Source of the DNA: a virus
Strand: one strand, 5' to 3'
Length of the DNA stretch: 64,000 nt
IMG/VR virus record: IMGVR_UViG_3300046747_000551
Location: 1-64,000 of that record
A program made the position numbers and the translations under genes. The notes beneath the pieces are model-generated. The model was not told where the DNA came from. It saw only the letters and a list, made by a program, of their open reading frames with translations, and ran no database searches. Below, piece by piece: positions 49,644 to 59,329 of this stretch. Numbering within the stretch: the first letter of the stretch is position 1; each line of letters opens with the position of its first letter.

Positions 49644-52600
49644 TTACTGCGACTCGACGATTTTCGCAACCTTGGACTTGACCTTTTTCGGGGGCTTGGG
49701 CGGCGTGAACTCCAGCTTGCCCTCGGGGGTCTTCGTCGTGTGCTCCAAGAGCCCTTGGTAGGTGGCCCCGTGCTGCGCACCCGCGCGTGCCCAGCCGTTT
49801 TCCTCCCAGAGCCGTTGCTCGTTCACCCAGAGGATTGCCTGGAGCGCGTCGGGCTTGATGCCGATTCGGTCCGCGGCTTCCTGGAAGGCCTTTTCGCCGG
49901 CGAAGTATTCGGGGTTCGAGATGCCCGTCTCGGCTTGGTGGATGATTCGCCAGGGCTGCCCCTCAGAGCTGAGGCGCGTCATCGTCCGCATCGCCCACTT
50001 GTCCACGATTCCCTTGAACCATAGACCAATCAGGTTGCCCGTGAACGACGGCGTCTTGGGACCCTCAACGGATTCCATCCACGTTCCGTCCAGCACCTTC
50101 ATCACCGCGCGCGAGTTCATCCCGTATTTCGCGCCGTTCGCTTTTTTCGGCACGAGGTCGTGCTTGTCGGCCCACCAATACAGGAAGTCACTGAGCTGTC
50201 CGGATTTCACGGCTGACGCACTCGCTTCCTTTTGGAAGTCCGCCATCGCTTCCGGGTCCTTGGCGGCAAACTTCGCTTTGCCCTCGCGATACTTCGCGAC
50301 CATGTCATCGTAGGCGCCGGACTTGATTTGATTGAACGCGGCGACCGCATCGGAAAAGTTCGGGGCCACCTTCTGCTGCGGGGACGTCGCCCCGAGCAGC
50401 TCGCCGAAAAGTTTGATGTCTTCGGGCGTCTTCAGCACCTCGCGCAGTTTGGTCCGGCACAGTTCATACCACTGCTCCGCGCCCTTCAGCTCGGGGCGGT
50501 CCTTGATGGAATTGTATTCCTCTTCCATCTTTTTCGACAGGTCCGTCGTGAAGGCATCCACTGACCCGGACTTTTTCGCGAGCGGCGTGTTGAAAAGGTC
50601 CCACTCCTGCGCGGCGAAAAGGGGCTCCCCGTCCCACGCGGCGCGGACGTTGCCGGCCTTGTCCCGGCGCAGCTCGGGCGCCAGCACCTCGGGGAACGAC
50701 TTGGCTTTTGCCACCAAACTCTCGGCGTAGTCGTTGAAGCCGGGGGTTCCCTGCGGCGGGATGTTCTCGGGCAGGTAGCCCCCGCGGCTGCGCGCGATTT
50801 GAATGCCAGAGGGACCGCCCTTTCGGGCCTGGGCCTCGGGCTTCACCCGGTCGAGCATGTCCATCGCCGCGCCACGCGGGTCTTCGGCATCGAAAAGCCG
50901 GGCGGCGACTTGGTCCACTACCTGTCCGTCGTCGTTGAGCAGATTGATTTGCGCACGGTCCAGATTTTCGGCGTGGTCCGTGAGCAGGGTTTCGATTGCC
51001 TGTTTCGCTTTGCCCTTGAAAAATTTCTGGTTCGCTTCGACGGTCAGGTTGCCGTTATACTCGCGCGCGCGGATGAAGCCCTTATTGATGGCGTCCTGCC
51101 GGTCTTGAATGTTCGCGGTGTCGCTGAAGCTGGTGCCGAACTGTTTGTTGAGCTGGTCCGCGTTCTCGCCGAGCCACGTCTGGTGGTAATCCGTGTCGAG
51201 CGGAACATACTCCCCGTTCGGCAGCACCCAGCCCGTGGGCTTGTCGCCCTTCGGTTTCTGGCTCGCCGGCACGTTGTATTTTTCGTAGGGATTAGGTTCT
51301 TCCTCTTTGGGCGCGCGCTTCTTCGGCAGATATCCCCCGCGCTCGCCGGGCTTCACCTCGTCCACGCTGATAAGTTTGCCCGTCTTGAGAACCAACTTTT
51401 TGACGGCCTCGTCGGCGGTGGCGCCCTCGATGGTTTGACTGAAGGTATCCTTGCTCGTCTCACCGGGTTTCCAGGTCACTTTCCACTGGCGTGGTTCGCC
51501 GGTGGGCCGCACATCGGATTCCGTGGGTCCGCCAAAGTCTTCTTCGCGTTCGACAGGCTTGAGGGTGTCCAGGGCTCCGTTTTCTCGAAGCTGGCGAACG
51601 ATGCTATCGTAGGTGCCGATGCGGCGAAAAGCCTTCATGGCCACCCGCTCTTTGTTAGCGGGGGAATCCACTTCAATGACGGTCAGATATTCCGGCTTCG
51701 CTTTTCGGACACTCTCTTCAAAGTCGCGGCTGAAAATAGCTTCTCGGAGCTGTTGCTTAGTCCCCTCCAGGATATCCATTCCGCCGTAGTTCTCGACTTT
51801 GACCGCGGGGGCCTTCGAGAATTCTTCCCCAAAGGGGTCCGTCAAAAAGCGGGCGACCTTACCGCGGTCCGCGGGCCAGGGCAGCGACGTGGAGGCGAGA
51901 ACATTGCCGTTCAGGTCATGCACGTCGGCGTGGAACATCGAGTAATAGGGCTCGCCTTCCAGCGCCACTTGGTCGAGCGAACTGAGGATTACGTTCTTCT
52001 GTGCGGAGGTCGGCTTGCGGGAGAACGACACGTTCATCGCCGAGTTGCCAAACTCTTCAACCGCGCGGGGCGAGTCTGCATTCGTGACACGCAGGGAACC
52101 CGTCTGGTGCTGGAATTCCAGCGTCGGCGATTCGCCGAGGCCCGTCATTTGCGACATCTTAGTTGCCGCGTCGTCGTGGTAATACGCGCTCTCCACGGAC
52201 TTCCATTTTCCGTTCGGCAATACCCAAGCGGCGCCAACGACTTCACCATCGTGCAATTCTTTTTCGTCCACGGTCGGCTTCTTCGGGGCCGGCTCCTTGA
52301 AGTCAGCCGGCGCGGGCAAATAACCCGCGCGGCGCATGCCCGGGGCATAGACCGGCTCCGTGCTGACGATGTGCGCGCCTTCAGGCACGCCGGCCTTTTG
52401 CTGGGCTTCTTCGGCACTGGCAGCGTGGACCGTTTGACGGAGGGTCGTCTTGCCTTCGGCCCGGGGCTTCCAGACGACGTGCCACCGGTCGTCCAGCGGC
52501 TTCACGTCCGCCTCGCCGGGCGTCAGCGGGTTCTCGCCGCGAGCCAACGCTTCCGCTGCCTTCGCCACTTCGGCCGGAGACTTCAGCACAGCTTCACCGT

Positions 52601-55600
52601 TGCCGCCGGTTGCCACAGACTCCTGCGCGGATAGGTCGTAGATGCCTTCCTGGCCGTTCGCTTTGGCAAACGCTGCGGAGTTGTCGCGGTGTTCCTGGTC
52701 CACCAGCGCGTTGATGTCCACGCTATATTGCTGCTTGCCTTCGGCGTCAGGCGTGGCCAGTCGGAAAACGCCGGCCTTGATGTTCTCGTTCTTGAGCGTC
52801 TCCTTGAAGGGTTCTAAAGCCTTGGCTACGCCGGCCGCGGTGAACTGGTCCGCGGGCAGATTGATGCTGGTCAGCGGGACAACGTCCAGCTTCGCGTCCG
52901 TCGGCGGCACGAACACCGAACCATCCGCGTTGAAGGTCTCGCCGTCCTTTTCTCCGTTTCGGATTGGTTCGAGCGCGGTCTCGGAAAGAAACCCGCCCTT
53001 CTTTTTGGCCAGCTCATTGCCGCGGTCCATCGCCTTCTGCGCCACCTCTGGCCCGTAGCGGCCGGCGAGGCGGTTCTGGACCTGCTCCATTGCCTTGTCG
53101 AAAGGAACGAAGTCGCCGGGATGGTTTTTCTGGTGCCAGTTGCGGATGGCGTTCTGAATGATGGGCCATTCCGACGCCGGAATGGACGAGTAGATGGTGT
53201 CCAGGTCTTCCGTCCCGAGGCGTGCCAACACTCGCTTCACCGCATCCGTTCCGCCGGCCTTCTGGAAACGCTCGATGGGCATGTTCTCCACGACCTTGGC
53301 CACCGTCTCCGGCGAAGTCCATTCGGACTTGGGAACGGTGTCGAGTTCCTTGGACAGCTCGTCGTTGTAAATGCCGGCCGCGCGTTTTCCGAGCGACGTG
53401 AATTCTTTCGGGGCCACGCCGGTCGCGGGCACGCCCTGGTGGCGGGGGCTGAACTCTTTGAACTCGCTCGCCAGACCACGCGCGCGTTGGTTCTTTTCGA
53501 TGTAGTCCGCGATGTCGTAAACGACCTTCTGGTCGGTGTAGGGCATGTTCCGAAACTGCTCGGTCGTGAGGCCTTGGTCCATCTGGCGCATGACCTGGGC
53601 ATAGTCGAATTTCTGTGTCATGCCGCGAACCAGCCCCGCGTTCTGCATGTCGCCAAGCAGCGATTCGTAGGACCCCTTTTCGGGCGGGGCCTCGGGCGTC
53701 AGGAACGCCTTGGGCTCCCCACCTCCCGCGAACGGCGGCTTTGCGTCCGGGTGCGACTTACGCCAGCCGGACTCGCCAGCCGCGGAACCCTTGTCCGTCG
53801 CGGCCTCGATGGCTTCACGGAAAAATTGTGCCTTGGTCGCGTCCGCCGATGCCTTGTCCAACGCATCGAAGTTCCCGCCGCGGACTTCGGCCATCGTCGC
53901 TTGTGCGGTCTTGGATGCCGCATCCTGGGCAGCCATGAGCGTGTCCAGGTCGGCCCGGTCCTTGAGCCCGAGGCCGAGGTCATACGCGGAGCGCGTGAGC
54001 GAGCCCTGCGGCCCGAAAAATTTCTGCCACTGCTCGGGCGTGGCATCCGTGACGTCCTTGACGGTTTCGCCCACGGGCTTTTCCGGCAGATAGCCAGCGC
54101 GCGCGATGTCGGTCTGTCCGCCCTTGCCTTGCAGCTCCGGCGCGGGTTCCGCCTTCACGATGTCTGCGGCGTTGAGGCGTTCCACAACCGTGTGCAGGTC
54201 GCCCACCGGCATGCCGGCGGCGCGGAGACGATTGCGCAGCGGGTTGGTCTCTTTGACTTCCACCGGACCCCGTCCCTGGGTCGCCTTCTCGGGGTAAATA
54301 GGAATGTTGGTGCCCGGCGCGATGCGCTCAGACACGTCGCCCTGCGCGGCGCGGATTTCCTGGGCCTTGATGTTGGCCGGGAGCTGGCCCTTGACGGTGC
54401 GGGCGGTCTGGGGCGGTCCCACATCTTTGCCCTGAAGCAGATTGAGCCACTGCTCTTTCTCGGTGCCCAACTGCGTTCCTTCGCCCTTTTCGGCCGGGAT
54501 GGAGACGTTGACGCCTTCGGGGCGCACGAGTTTGCCGCCACCGCCGCGGAAGCCGCGGTCCTGGTTGTCCCAGTAGGTGCGCTGGTCCGCCAAAAGCTGG
54601 TTGAGCCCTGCCGCGGTCAGCGCGCCGTTCGCATCGGTCTCCCACGGGACGGTCTCGCCGGCCGCTTTTCCCCACTGCACGGCGCGGTCGATGTTGGAGA
54701 CGACCTTGTCCACGCTGCGGGCGATGACCTGGGGTTCGCCGGTCTTGGTCTGCTCCGCGCGCGTCAAAAACTTTTCCCCGGTATGGACCTCGCGTTGGTC
54801 GGGCGGCAAGCCGCGGCCTTCCTCGACCTCGGCCGCGCGCTCGGGCTCGGTCGGTTCGTAGGTGACCTTGGGCGCCCCGGCGTGTTCCATCCGGACCCCG
54901 ATGCCTTGGTCCATGGCCTGGGCCACGGTGTTCACCGCAGCCTCGTTGTCCTTGCCCTTGGACCACGACGTGAGGATACCCGTGTTCGTGACCGCGGCAC
55001 GTTTAGCAGAAGGAGCAGCCGGCGGAGTAGCTTCAGCCGGGGCCGGCGCGGGAGGGGACGCGGGCGGCGTGGCTTCGGCCGGTGCCGACGGCTGCTCAAA
55101 AAGTGGAAGTTCGCCCTGGGCGGTCGGTTCCGCGGCCGGCTTGACCGGGACCTCTACGGGCGCGGCGGGTGCCGGTGCGGGTTCGGCTGGCTGCACGGGC
55201 GGGGCAGCGGTGGCTTGCTGGGCGGCACGTTGGTCGCGTTCGGCCAGGATTTCCCCCGTGGCGTTGGCCAGCGCTTTGCGCAGGCTATACGACGGCTTCA
55301 GGTTCAACCCAGGCGTCTTGCGGCCGGCGGTCATGTCGAGCCCGAGCGCATTGCCCATGCTCACCGCGGCGTCCAGAAACTTTTGCCGGAAGGTGGTCTT
55401 CGCCTCAGGCAGCCCCAAGGATTCCATCGGGGTGTTGTAAAGCAGGTTCGCCCAGTTGTCCGCGATGAACTCGCTGCGGACTTCCTCGGGCGTGAACGGC
55501 CGGCCGAATTGCTGTTCGTAGTGCGCCTTGAGCGCATCGAGTTCCTCGGGCGTGTAGGCCTCGCGCACGGCATCGTGCAGGGCTTCCCGCGCCTCGGGCG

Positions 55601-57527
55601 CCATGACGGACTCCAGGACGTGGGAAAATTCGTGCGGCGCGTCCGCGGACGACTTCACCAGGGTCACGCTCTCCACGTTCCCCTTGTCGTCGGCCACGTT
55701 GATTTTCGACACGCCGCGAGAGCGGGCTTCCTGCGCGACGGCCGCTTGCTGCTCTGGTGTGAGCGGCTGGCCACCGTTGGCGCGGATGGTGTCCTGTTCG
55801 ATGGCCTTCTGGTAAGACGCATCATCCACCAAGAAAAGTTTCTTGCCGAACGGGCGCAGCGTCTCGCGCAGGCTGTCCACCATGTTGCGCGCGTTCTCCG
55901 GCGTTGAGGCGGAGACGGCCTCGTGTGCAGCGTTCAGGGCCGGGAAGCCCTCGTAACCGGGCGAGGGCGTTTTCTCCCAGTTAATTTGCCCGGGGTCGAA
56001 ATAGCGTTTCGCGCCGGCCTCAGCGACTGCGCCCTTGACGCCGGTCACCGCGCCGTGAACAGCTCCGCCCACCGCGCCGACACCGAGCAGCCCGCCTTGG
56101 GGCTCATCGGTGGCGAACGCGAGTGGAGCGGTTGTCGCTGCACCTTCCAGTGCGCCTACCACGGGCGGTTTGACAAAAGCTGCCGCGGTCTTCGCCGCGT
56201 TGAGGACCTTGGCTCCGGTCGTGGACTCCAGGCCGAGCGAGAGTTGCCCGGCCGGGGCCGCGCCGCCGGCTTCGCCGACTTCGCGAATGAATTGTCCGGT
56301 CTTGCTGATAACCGGTGCGGCCAGACGCGCGGCGACCAAGGCTTTGGTGGGCACGCCGAACATGTGCAGGAACGCCCCCGTGCCGATGCCATGCGCCGAG
56401 CTGGGGAGCAGGTTCTTGATGCCCTGGCCGGTGGCCTCGATACCTTGCCCGACAACCTGGGCGGTCTTCGCGGCTGCCGTTCCGGCCGCGCGCCCGAGAT
56501 AACTCAGGGCCGCGTCTGCGCCGGCTTGATTGGCTGCCGTGAAAAGGATGCGCCCGCCGGTAGAAACCGCTTTGAGCCCGACGCCCGTGCCGACGAGCGT
56601 GATGGGGTCCGTCAAGCTGAGGAGCTTGATGTTCTCCGGGTTGAGCTGCACGCCTTCGCTGACGAGATTTTTGACGCCCTCACCGCGGGAGAGTTCCTCG
56701 ACCGTTTGCTTCCAGCCGAGGTCCTTGAAAAATTCGTTCTTGAGTTCCTCGTCCGATATGGTCCGCCAGTCCTTTTTCCCGTGCAAATCAAAGGCCGGTC
56801 CGACGGCTTTGCGCGCACCCTGGCGCACCATGTCCTGGAGCGAGCCCACGGCGGTCTGCGTGCCGGCGGTGGCCTCCGCAATGGCGGCTTCCTTATTGTC
56901 CTCCGACATGGTTTCCCACTGCTTGCGCAGCTCGGGGTCGCCGCCCTCACCGCGCAGCGTCATCGTGATGGTGTTAACCAGCTTGCCGATGCCGCCGATT
57001 TCTCCGAGGTTCTCCAGCCGCGCCGGGATGGACTTCAGGATGTCCTTCAACAGCGGGACGGTGTCCTTCTTGACGGACTCCACGGTCTTATGGAGCGTGG
57101 CTCCCTGGGCCTGCTGCTCGCGATAAGTGTCGAGCGCCTTTTGATAGCGCTTCGGGTCCTTGAAAACGTCGGGATTCTGCGAGACGAAGTCGTGGATTTT
57201 GAAGTTCGGGTCCGCCGCCAAGTCCTGGGGTGTGCGTTCATCCAGGGCGTCGGCCTTGCGCTCCCCGGCAAAAGGGTCGTGGACCTGTTGCTCGCCGTGG
57301 AAGGGGTCAACCTGCTTCTCTCCGGCAAACGGGTCCGCCGGCTTGACGGCTTCTTTTTCCCCAGGCGCGAGCGGCGGCGGTTCGATGCCCTTCGCAGCGA
57401 AAGCCGCGCGCATCTTTGCGTGTTCCGCGGCCAGCGCTTCGGGCGTTAGAACGCCCGGCTGTTCCGCTGGAGTGAGTGGGATGTCCGTGAACGGCTGCCC
57501 CTCCGACAGGTCTTGGACGACTGGCAT
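49644..57527 (-). CDS. Giant polyvalent-type virion protein with zinc-peptidase motif and repeated modules
   Basis: 2627 residues. The head is repeated PADPFAGEKQVDPFHGE-like. Residues 280-520 are Gly/Ala-rich and weakly hydrophobic. SADAPHEFSHVLES (HExxH near 631) followed by EVRSEFIADNWANLL suggests a zincin. A Pro/Ala linker lies near 800. From about 1140 on, four GYLP motifs (near 1144, 1734, 2065, 2249) separate domains, two of which are duplicated (WxVxWKP near 1682 and 2015; WVLPNG near 1769 and 2101). The C-terminal domain carries LLGATSPQQK. Such multi-domain proteins are ejected with phage DNA as polyvalent proteins; that role is inferred. Confidence 0.75.
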   Translation of the reverse strand: MPVVQDLSEGQPFTDIPLTPAEQPGVLTPEALAAEHAKMRAAFAAKGIEPPPLAPGEKEAVKPADPFAGEKQVDPFHGEQQVHDPFAGERKADALDERTPQDLAADPNFKIHDFVSQNPDVFKDPKRYQKALDTYREQQAQGATLHKTVESVKKDTVPLLKDILKSIPARLENLGEIGGIGKLVNTITMTLRGEGGDPELRKQWETMSEDNKEAAIAEATAGTQTAVGSLQDMVRQGARKAVGPAFDLHGKKDWRTISDEELKNEFFKDLGWKQTVEELSRGEGVKNLVSEGVQLNPENIKLLSLTDPITLVGTGVGLKAVSTGGRILFTAANQAGADAALSYLGRAAGTAAAKTAQVVGQGIEATGQGIKNLLPSSAHGIGTGAFLHMFGVPTKALVAARLAAPVISKTGQFIREVGEAGGAAPAGQLSLGLESTTGAKVLNAAKTAAAFVKPPVVGALEGAATTAPLAFATDEPQGGLLGVGAVGGAVHGAVTGVKGAVAEAGAKRYFDPGQINWEKTPSPGYEGFPALNAAHEAVSASTPENARNMVDSLRETLRPFGKKLFLVDDASYQKAIEQDTIRANGGQPLTPEQQAAVAQEARSRGVSKINVADDKGNVESVTLVKSSADAPHEFSHVLESVMAPEAREALHDAVREAYTPEELDALKAHYEQQFGRPFTPEEVRSEFIADNWANLLYNTPMESLGLPEAKTTFRQKFLDAAVSMGNALGLDMTAGRKTPGLNLKPSYSLRKALANATGEILAERDQRAAQQATAAPPVQPAEPAPAPAAPVEVPVKPAAEPTAQGELPLFEQPSAPAEATPPASPPAPAPAEATPPAAPSAKRAAVTNTGILTSWSKGKDNEAAVNTVAQAMDQGIGVRMEHAGAPKVTYEPTEPERAAEVEEGRGLPPDQREVHTGEKFLTRAEQTKTGEPQVIARSVDKVVSNIDRAVQWGKAAGETVPWETDANGALTAAGLNQLLADQRTYWDNQDRGFRGGGGKLVRPEGVNVSIPAEKGEGTQLGTEKEQWLNLLQGKDVGPPQTARTVKGQLPANIKAQEIRAAQGDVSERIAPGTNIPIYPEKATQGRGPVEVKETNPLRNRLRAAGMPVGDLHTVVERLNAADIVKAEPAPELQGKGGQTDIARAGYLPEKPVGETVKDVTDATPEQWQKFFGPQGSLTRSAYDLGLGLKDRADLDTLMAAQDAASKTAQATMAEVRGGNFDALDKASADATKAQFFREAIEAATDKGSAAGESGWRKSHPDAKPPFAGGGEPKAFLTPEAPPEKGSYESLLGDMQNAGLVRGMTQKFDYAQVMRQMDQGLTTEQFRNMPYTDQKVVYDIADYIEKNQRARGLASEFKEFSPRHQGVPATGVAPKEFTSLGKRAAGIYNDELSKELDTVPKSEWTSPETVAKVVENMPIERFQKAGGTDAVKRVLARLGTEDLDTIYSSIPASEWPIIQNAIRNWHQKNHPGDFVPFDKAMEQVQNRLAGRYGPEVAQKAMDRGNELAKKKGGFLSETALEPIRNGEKDGETFNADGSVFVPPTDAKLDVVPLTSINLPADQFTAAGVAKALEPFKETLKNENIKAGVFRLATPDAEGKQQYSVDINALVDQEHRDNSAAFAKANGQEGIYDLSAQESVATGGNGEAVLKSPAEVAKAAEALARGENPLTPGEADVKPLDDRWHVVWKPRAEGKTTLRQTVHAASAEEAQQKAGVPEGAHIVSTEPVYAPGMRRAGYLPAPADFKEPAPKKPTVDEKELHDGEVVGAAWVLPNGKWKSVESAYYHDDAATKMSQMTGLGESPTLEFQHQTGSLRVTNADSPRAVEEFGNSAMNVSFSRKPTSAQKNVILSSLDQVALEGEPYYSMFHADVHDLNGNVLASTSLPWPADRGKVARFLTDPFGEEFSKAPAVKVENYGGMDILEGTKQQLREAIFSRDFEESVRKAKPEYLTVIEVDSPANKERVAMKAFRRIGTYDSIVRQLRENGALDTLKPVEREEDFGGPTESDVRPTGEPRQWKVTWKPGETSKDTFSQTIEGATADEAVKKLVLKTGKLISVDEVKPGERGGYLPKKRAPKEEEPNPYEKYNVPASQKPKGDKPTGWVLPNGEYVPLDTDYHQTWLGENADQLNKQFGTSFSDTANIQDRQDAINKGFIRAREYNGNLTVEANQKFFKGKAKQAIETLLTDHAENLDRAQINLLNDDGQVVDQVAARLFDAEDPRGAAMDMLDRVKPEAQARKGGPSGIQIARSRGGYLPENIPPQGTPGFNDYAESLVAKAKSFPEVLAPELRRDKAGNVRAAWDGEPLFAAQEWDLFNTPLAKKSGSVDAFTTDLSKKMEEEYNSIKDRPELKGAEQWYELCRTKLREVLKTPEDIKLFGELLGATSPQQKVAPNFSDAVAAFNQIKSGAYDDMVAKYREGKAKFAAKDPEAMADFQKEASASAVKSGQLSDFLYWWADKHDLVPKKANGAKYGMNSRAVMKVLDGTWMESVEGPKTPSFTGNLIGLWFKGIVDKWAMRTMTRLSSEGQPWRIIHQAETGISNPEYFAGEKAFQEAADRIGIKPDALQAILWVNEQRLWEENGWARAGAQHGATYQGLLEHTTKTPEGKLEFTPPKPPKKVKSKVAKIVESQ

Positions 57528-57530
57528 AAA

Positions 57531-58880
57531 TTAGCGGGCTTCGACTGGCAACACCGGGATATCGGCTTCTGATGGGGCGGGCGCCGGCTCCGCAGCGGGA
57601 GCCGGAGCGGCAGGCAGGTTGCCCTTGTATTTTCGGTTCACGAATTTGCGACCGTCCGGCGACATGTAAAACTCTGCGTCGTCGGGGGCCTCGGCCGGCG
57701 AGTTGACGACCGGGATTTGCTTCACGAGAGACGCCCCCGTGCCAGCTGCGGGCGCGGTGGCTGCGGGAGTCGCCGTCGGCGTCGCCGCGGTGAGGACCGC
57801 CGGAGCCGGGGGGACTGTGGCAGCCCCCGGGCGCTTGGTCACTGCATCTCGGTTTGGAAGCTGAACAAAGTTTTTCCCGTTGAGCACGTTCATTTCCTCA
57901 TCCGTGAGGACCTCGTCCAGGTCGTTTCCGATATTCTGTTTCTCGGCGCGCTTCTGGATGAATTTGTAGTGGTCGCGGGAATCCTCGGACACGGCTTGGT
58001 TGTATTGCTGAAAAGCCTGCGCCATCTGGCGACGGTCGTTCTCCGTGAGAATTGCGCCGGCGGGAAGCTGGTCCCGGTTCGGCAGCGTCATAAAGTTGTC
58101 CAGCTTTTTCTTGAGCTGCTCGGCGAACGGCGTTTGCTTCTGCACGAAGTCAATCATCGATGGACGAATGACGGCCGAGGGATTCGCGGCCTTCAAAAAG
58201 GAATCGATGAGCAGTCCGTCCTCGGCGTTTGACGGCGTGGGATTCGACAGCACGTTGCGCGCGACGCGGAGCGCACCGAGAGCGGTATCAAGCCCGCGCT
58301 CGTGATTCTTCTTGTCCTTCTGCTGGACCAGTTCATCAATCGCCTTGGGCGCATTCGGCGCGGCGGATTCTACCGTGCGGACGGGGCCGACCGCGCGCCC
58401 TTCCTTGGTCATCATCTGACCCGTGATGGTTTTCTGGCCAGAGGGAAGGACCGTCGTCGTGGTGTGCTCGGTCGCGCTAAGCGACATCGCGCGCGCATGT
58501 TCGCGCTCCTCCTTGGCCTGGGTCGCGAGCAAAATGTTCTTGAGCGCTGCGGGGCGGTCAACCGTGCCGTCCGGCTTCGTGGGCAGCTCGTAGCCTTCGT
58601 GCGCGGCGACCTGGGCATGCACCTTGGCCACTTCTTCGTTGGAGCCGCCACTGAGCAGGTTAGTATATTCCTGGCGGGCCTTCAACGCAGCGTTGCGTTG
58701 CAGGGCGGGAGACAGCTTGCGCTCGTCCAGCGCCTTTTGCGCCTGCAACTCGTGAATCAAGTCCTCCGCGTCCCATGAATTGAGCAACTGATGCGTGGGC
58801 ATCTTCGCATACTTCGCCCGGGCCTGCTCGTAGTAGGCCTTGTATTGCGGGTCGTTTCGGTCCACATGCGTCGTCGGCAT
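57531..58880 (-). CDS. Virion-associated helical protein
   Basis: 449 residues from the ATG at 58880. Mostly charged helices (residues 10-330: YYEQARAKYAKMPTHQLLNS, DHYKFIQKRAEKQNIGN), then a Pro/Ala linker and a short C-terminal segment with FYMSPDGRKFVNRKYKGNLP. Placed just before the giant protein and separated by TAA-TTT-ATG. Probably an internal or ejected virion protein. Confidence 0.65.
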   Translation of the reverse strand: MPTTHVDRNDPQYKAYYEQARAKYAKMPTHQLLNSWDAEDLIHELQAQKALDERKLSPALQRNAALKARQEYTNLLSGGSNEEVAKVHAQVAAHEGYELPTKPDGTVDRPAALKNILLATQAKEEREHARAMSLSATEHTTTTVLPSGQKTITGQMMTKEGRAVGPVRTVESAAPNAPKAIDELVQQKDKKNHERGLDTALGALRVARNVLSNPTPSNAEDGLLIDSFLKAANPSAVIRPSMIDFVQKQTPFAEQLKKKLDNFMTLPNRDQLPAGAILTENDRRQMAQAFQQYNQAVSEDSRDHYKFIQKRAEKQNIGNDLDEVLTDEEMNVLNGKNFVQLPNRDAVTKRPGAATVPPAPAVLTAATPTATPAATAPAAGTGASLVKQIPVVNSPAEAPDDAEFYMSPDGRKFVNRKYKGNLPAAPAPAAEPAPAPSEADIPVLPVEAR

Positions 58881-58884
58881 AAAA

Positions 58885-59328
58885 TCAGTCACCAGTGTCC
58901 ACCAGATAAATCTCGCCGGTGCTTGGCGGGGCAATCGCGGTAGGAATCGCGTTCCCGTATTGGTCCGTCGTGCCAGTGATTCCGCTCACCCCGCCGCCGG
59001 GCGGGGGTCCGAAGTTCGGGCCACCGAGTCCACCACCGGAAGCAGCGGGCGTGACGGGTGCGCCGGAGCTGTCGCGCGGGAGGGATTCCTCTTCGGAGCT
59101 GTTGTTGTTGAACAAATTTCGGTCGCGGGATTCCTTGGTCCGCGCGTCTTTGTCCGCTTGGTCCTTCAGGGCTTTTTGGCGCTTCTGTTCGTCCGTGTTT
59201 TGCTGCGTCTGGGCACCCCCGCCCGCCTGCGCGAGGTGCATGTTGTTAATCGCCTGCGTCAGCGACATCGCGGCGAAAGTCTTCGCGTCGGAATTAACTG
59301 GGACGATTGGAATATCGAGGGCAGCCAT
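58885..59328 (-). CDS. Small virion-associated protein
   Basis: 147 residues: helix (MSLTQAINNMHLAQAGGG), a long charged Gln/Lys/Asp stretch, then Gly/Pro-rich disorder. No domain recognised; position suggests a virion component. Confidence 0.6.
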   Translation of the reverse strand: MAALDIPIVPVNSDAKTFAAMSLTQAINNMHLAQAGGGAQTQQNTDEQKRQKALKDQADKDARTKESRDRNLFNNNSSEEESLPRDSSGAPVTPAASGGGLGGPNFGPPPGGGVSGITGTTDQYGNAIPTAIAPPSTGEIYLVDTGD

Positions 59329-59329
59329 A

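Noticed and set aside
53121-55907. 928-codon open frame on the plus strand
   Set aside because: It is the antisense shadow of the giant minus-strand protein. Its translation is Arg/Gly/Leu-rich without motifs, while the minus frame has domains and proper gene spacing.
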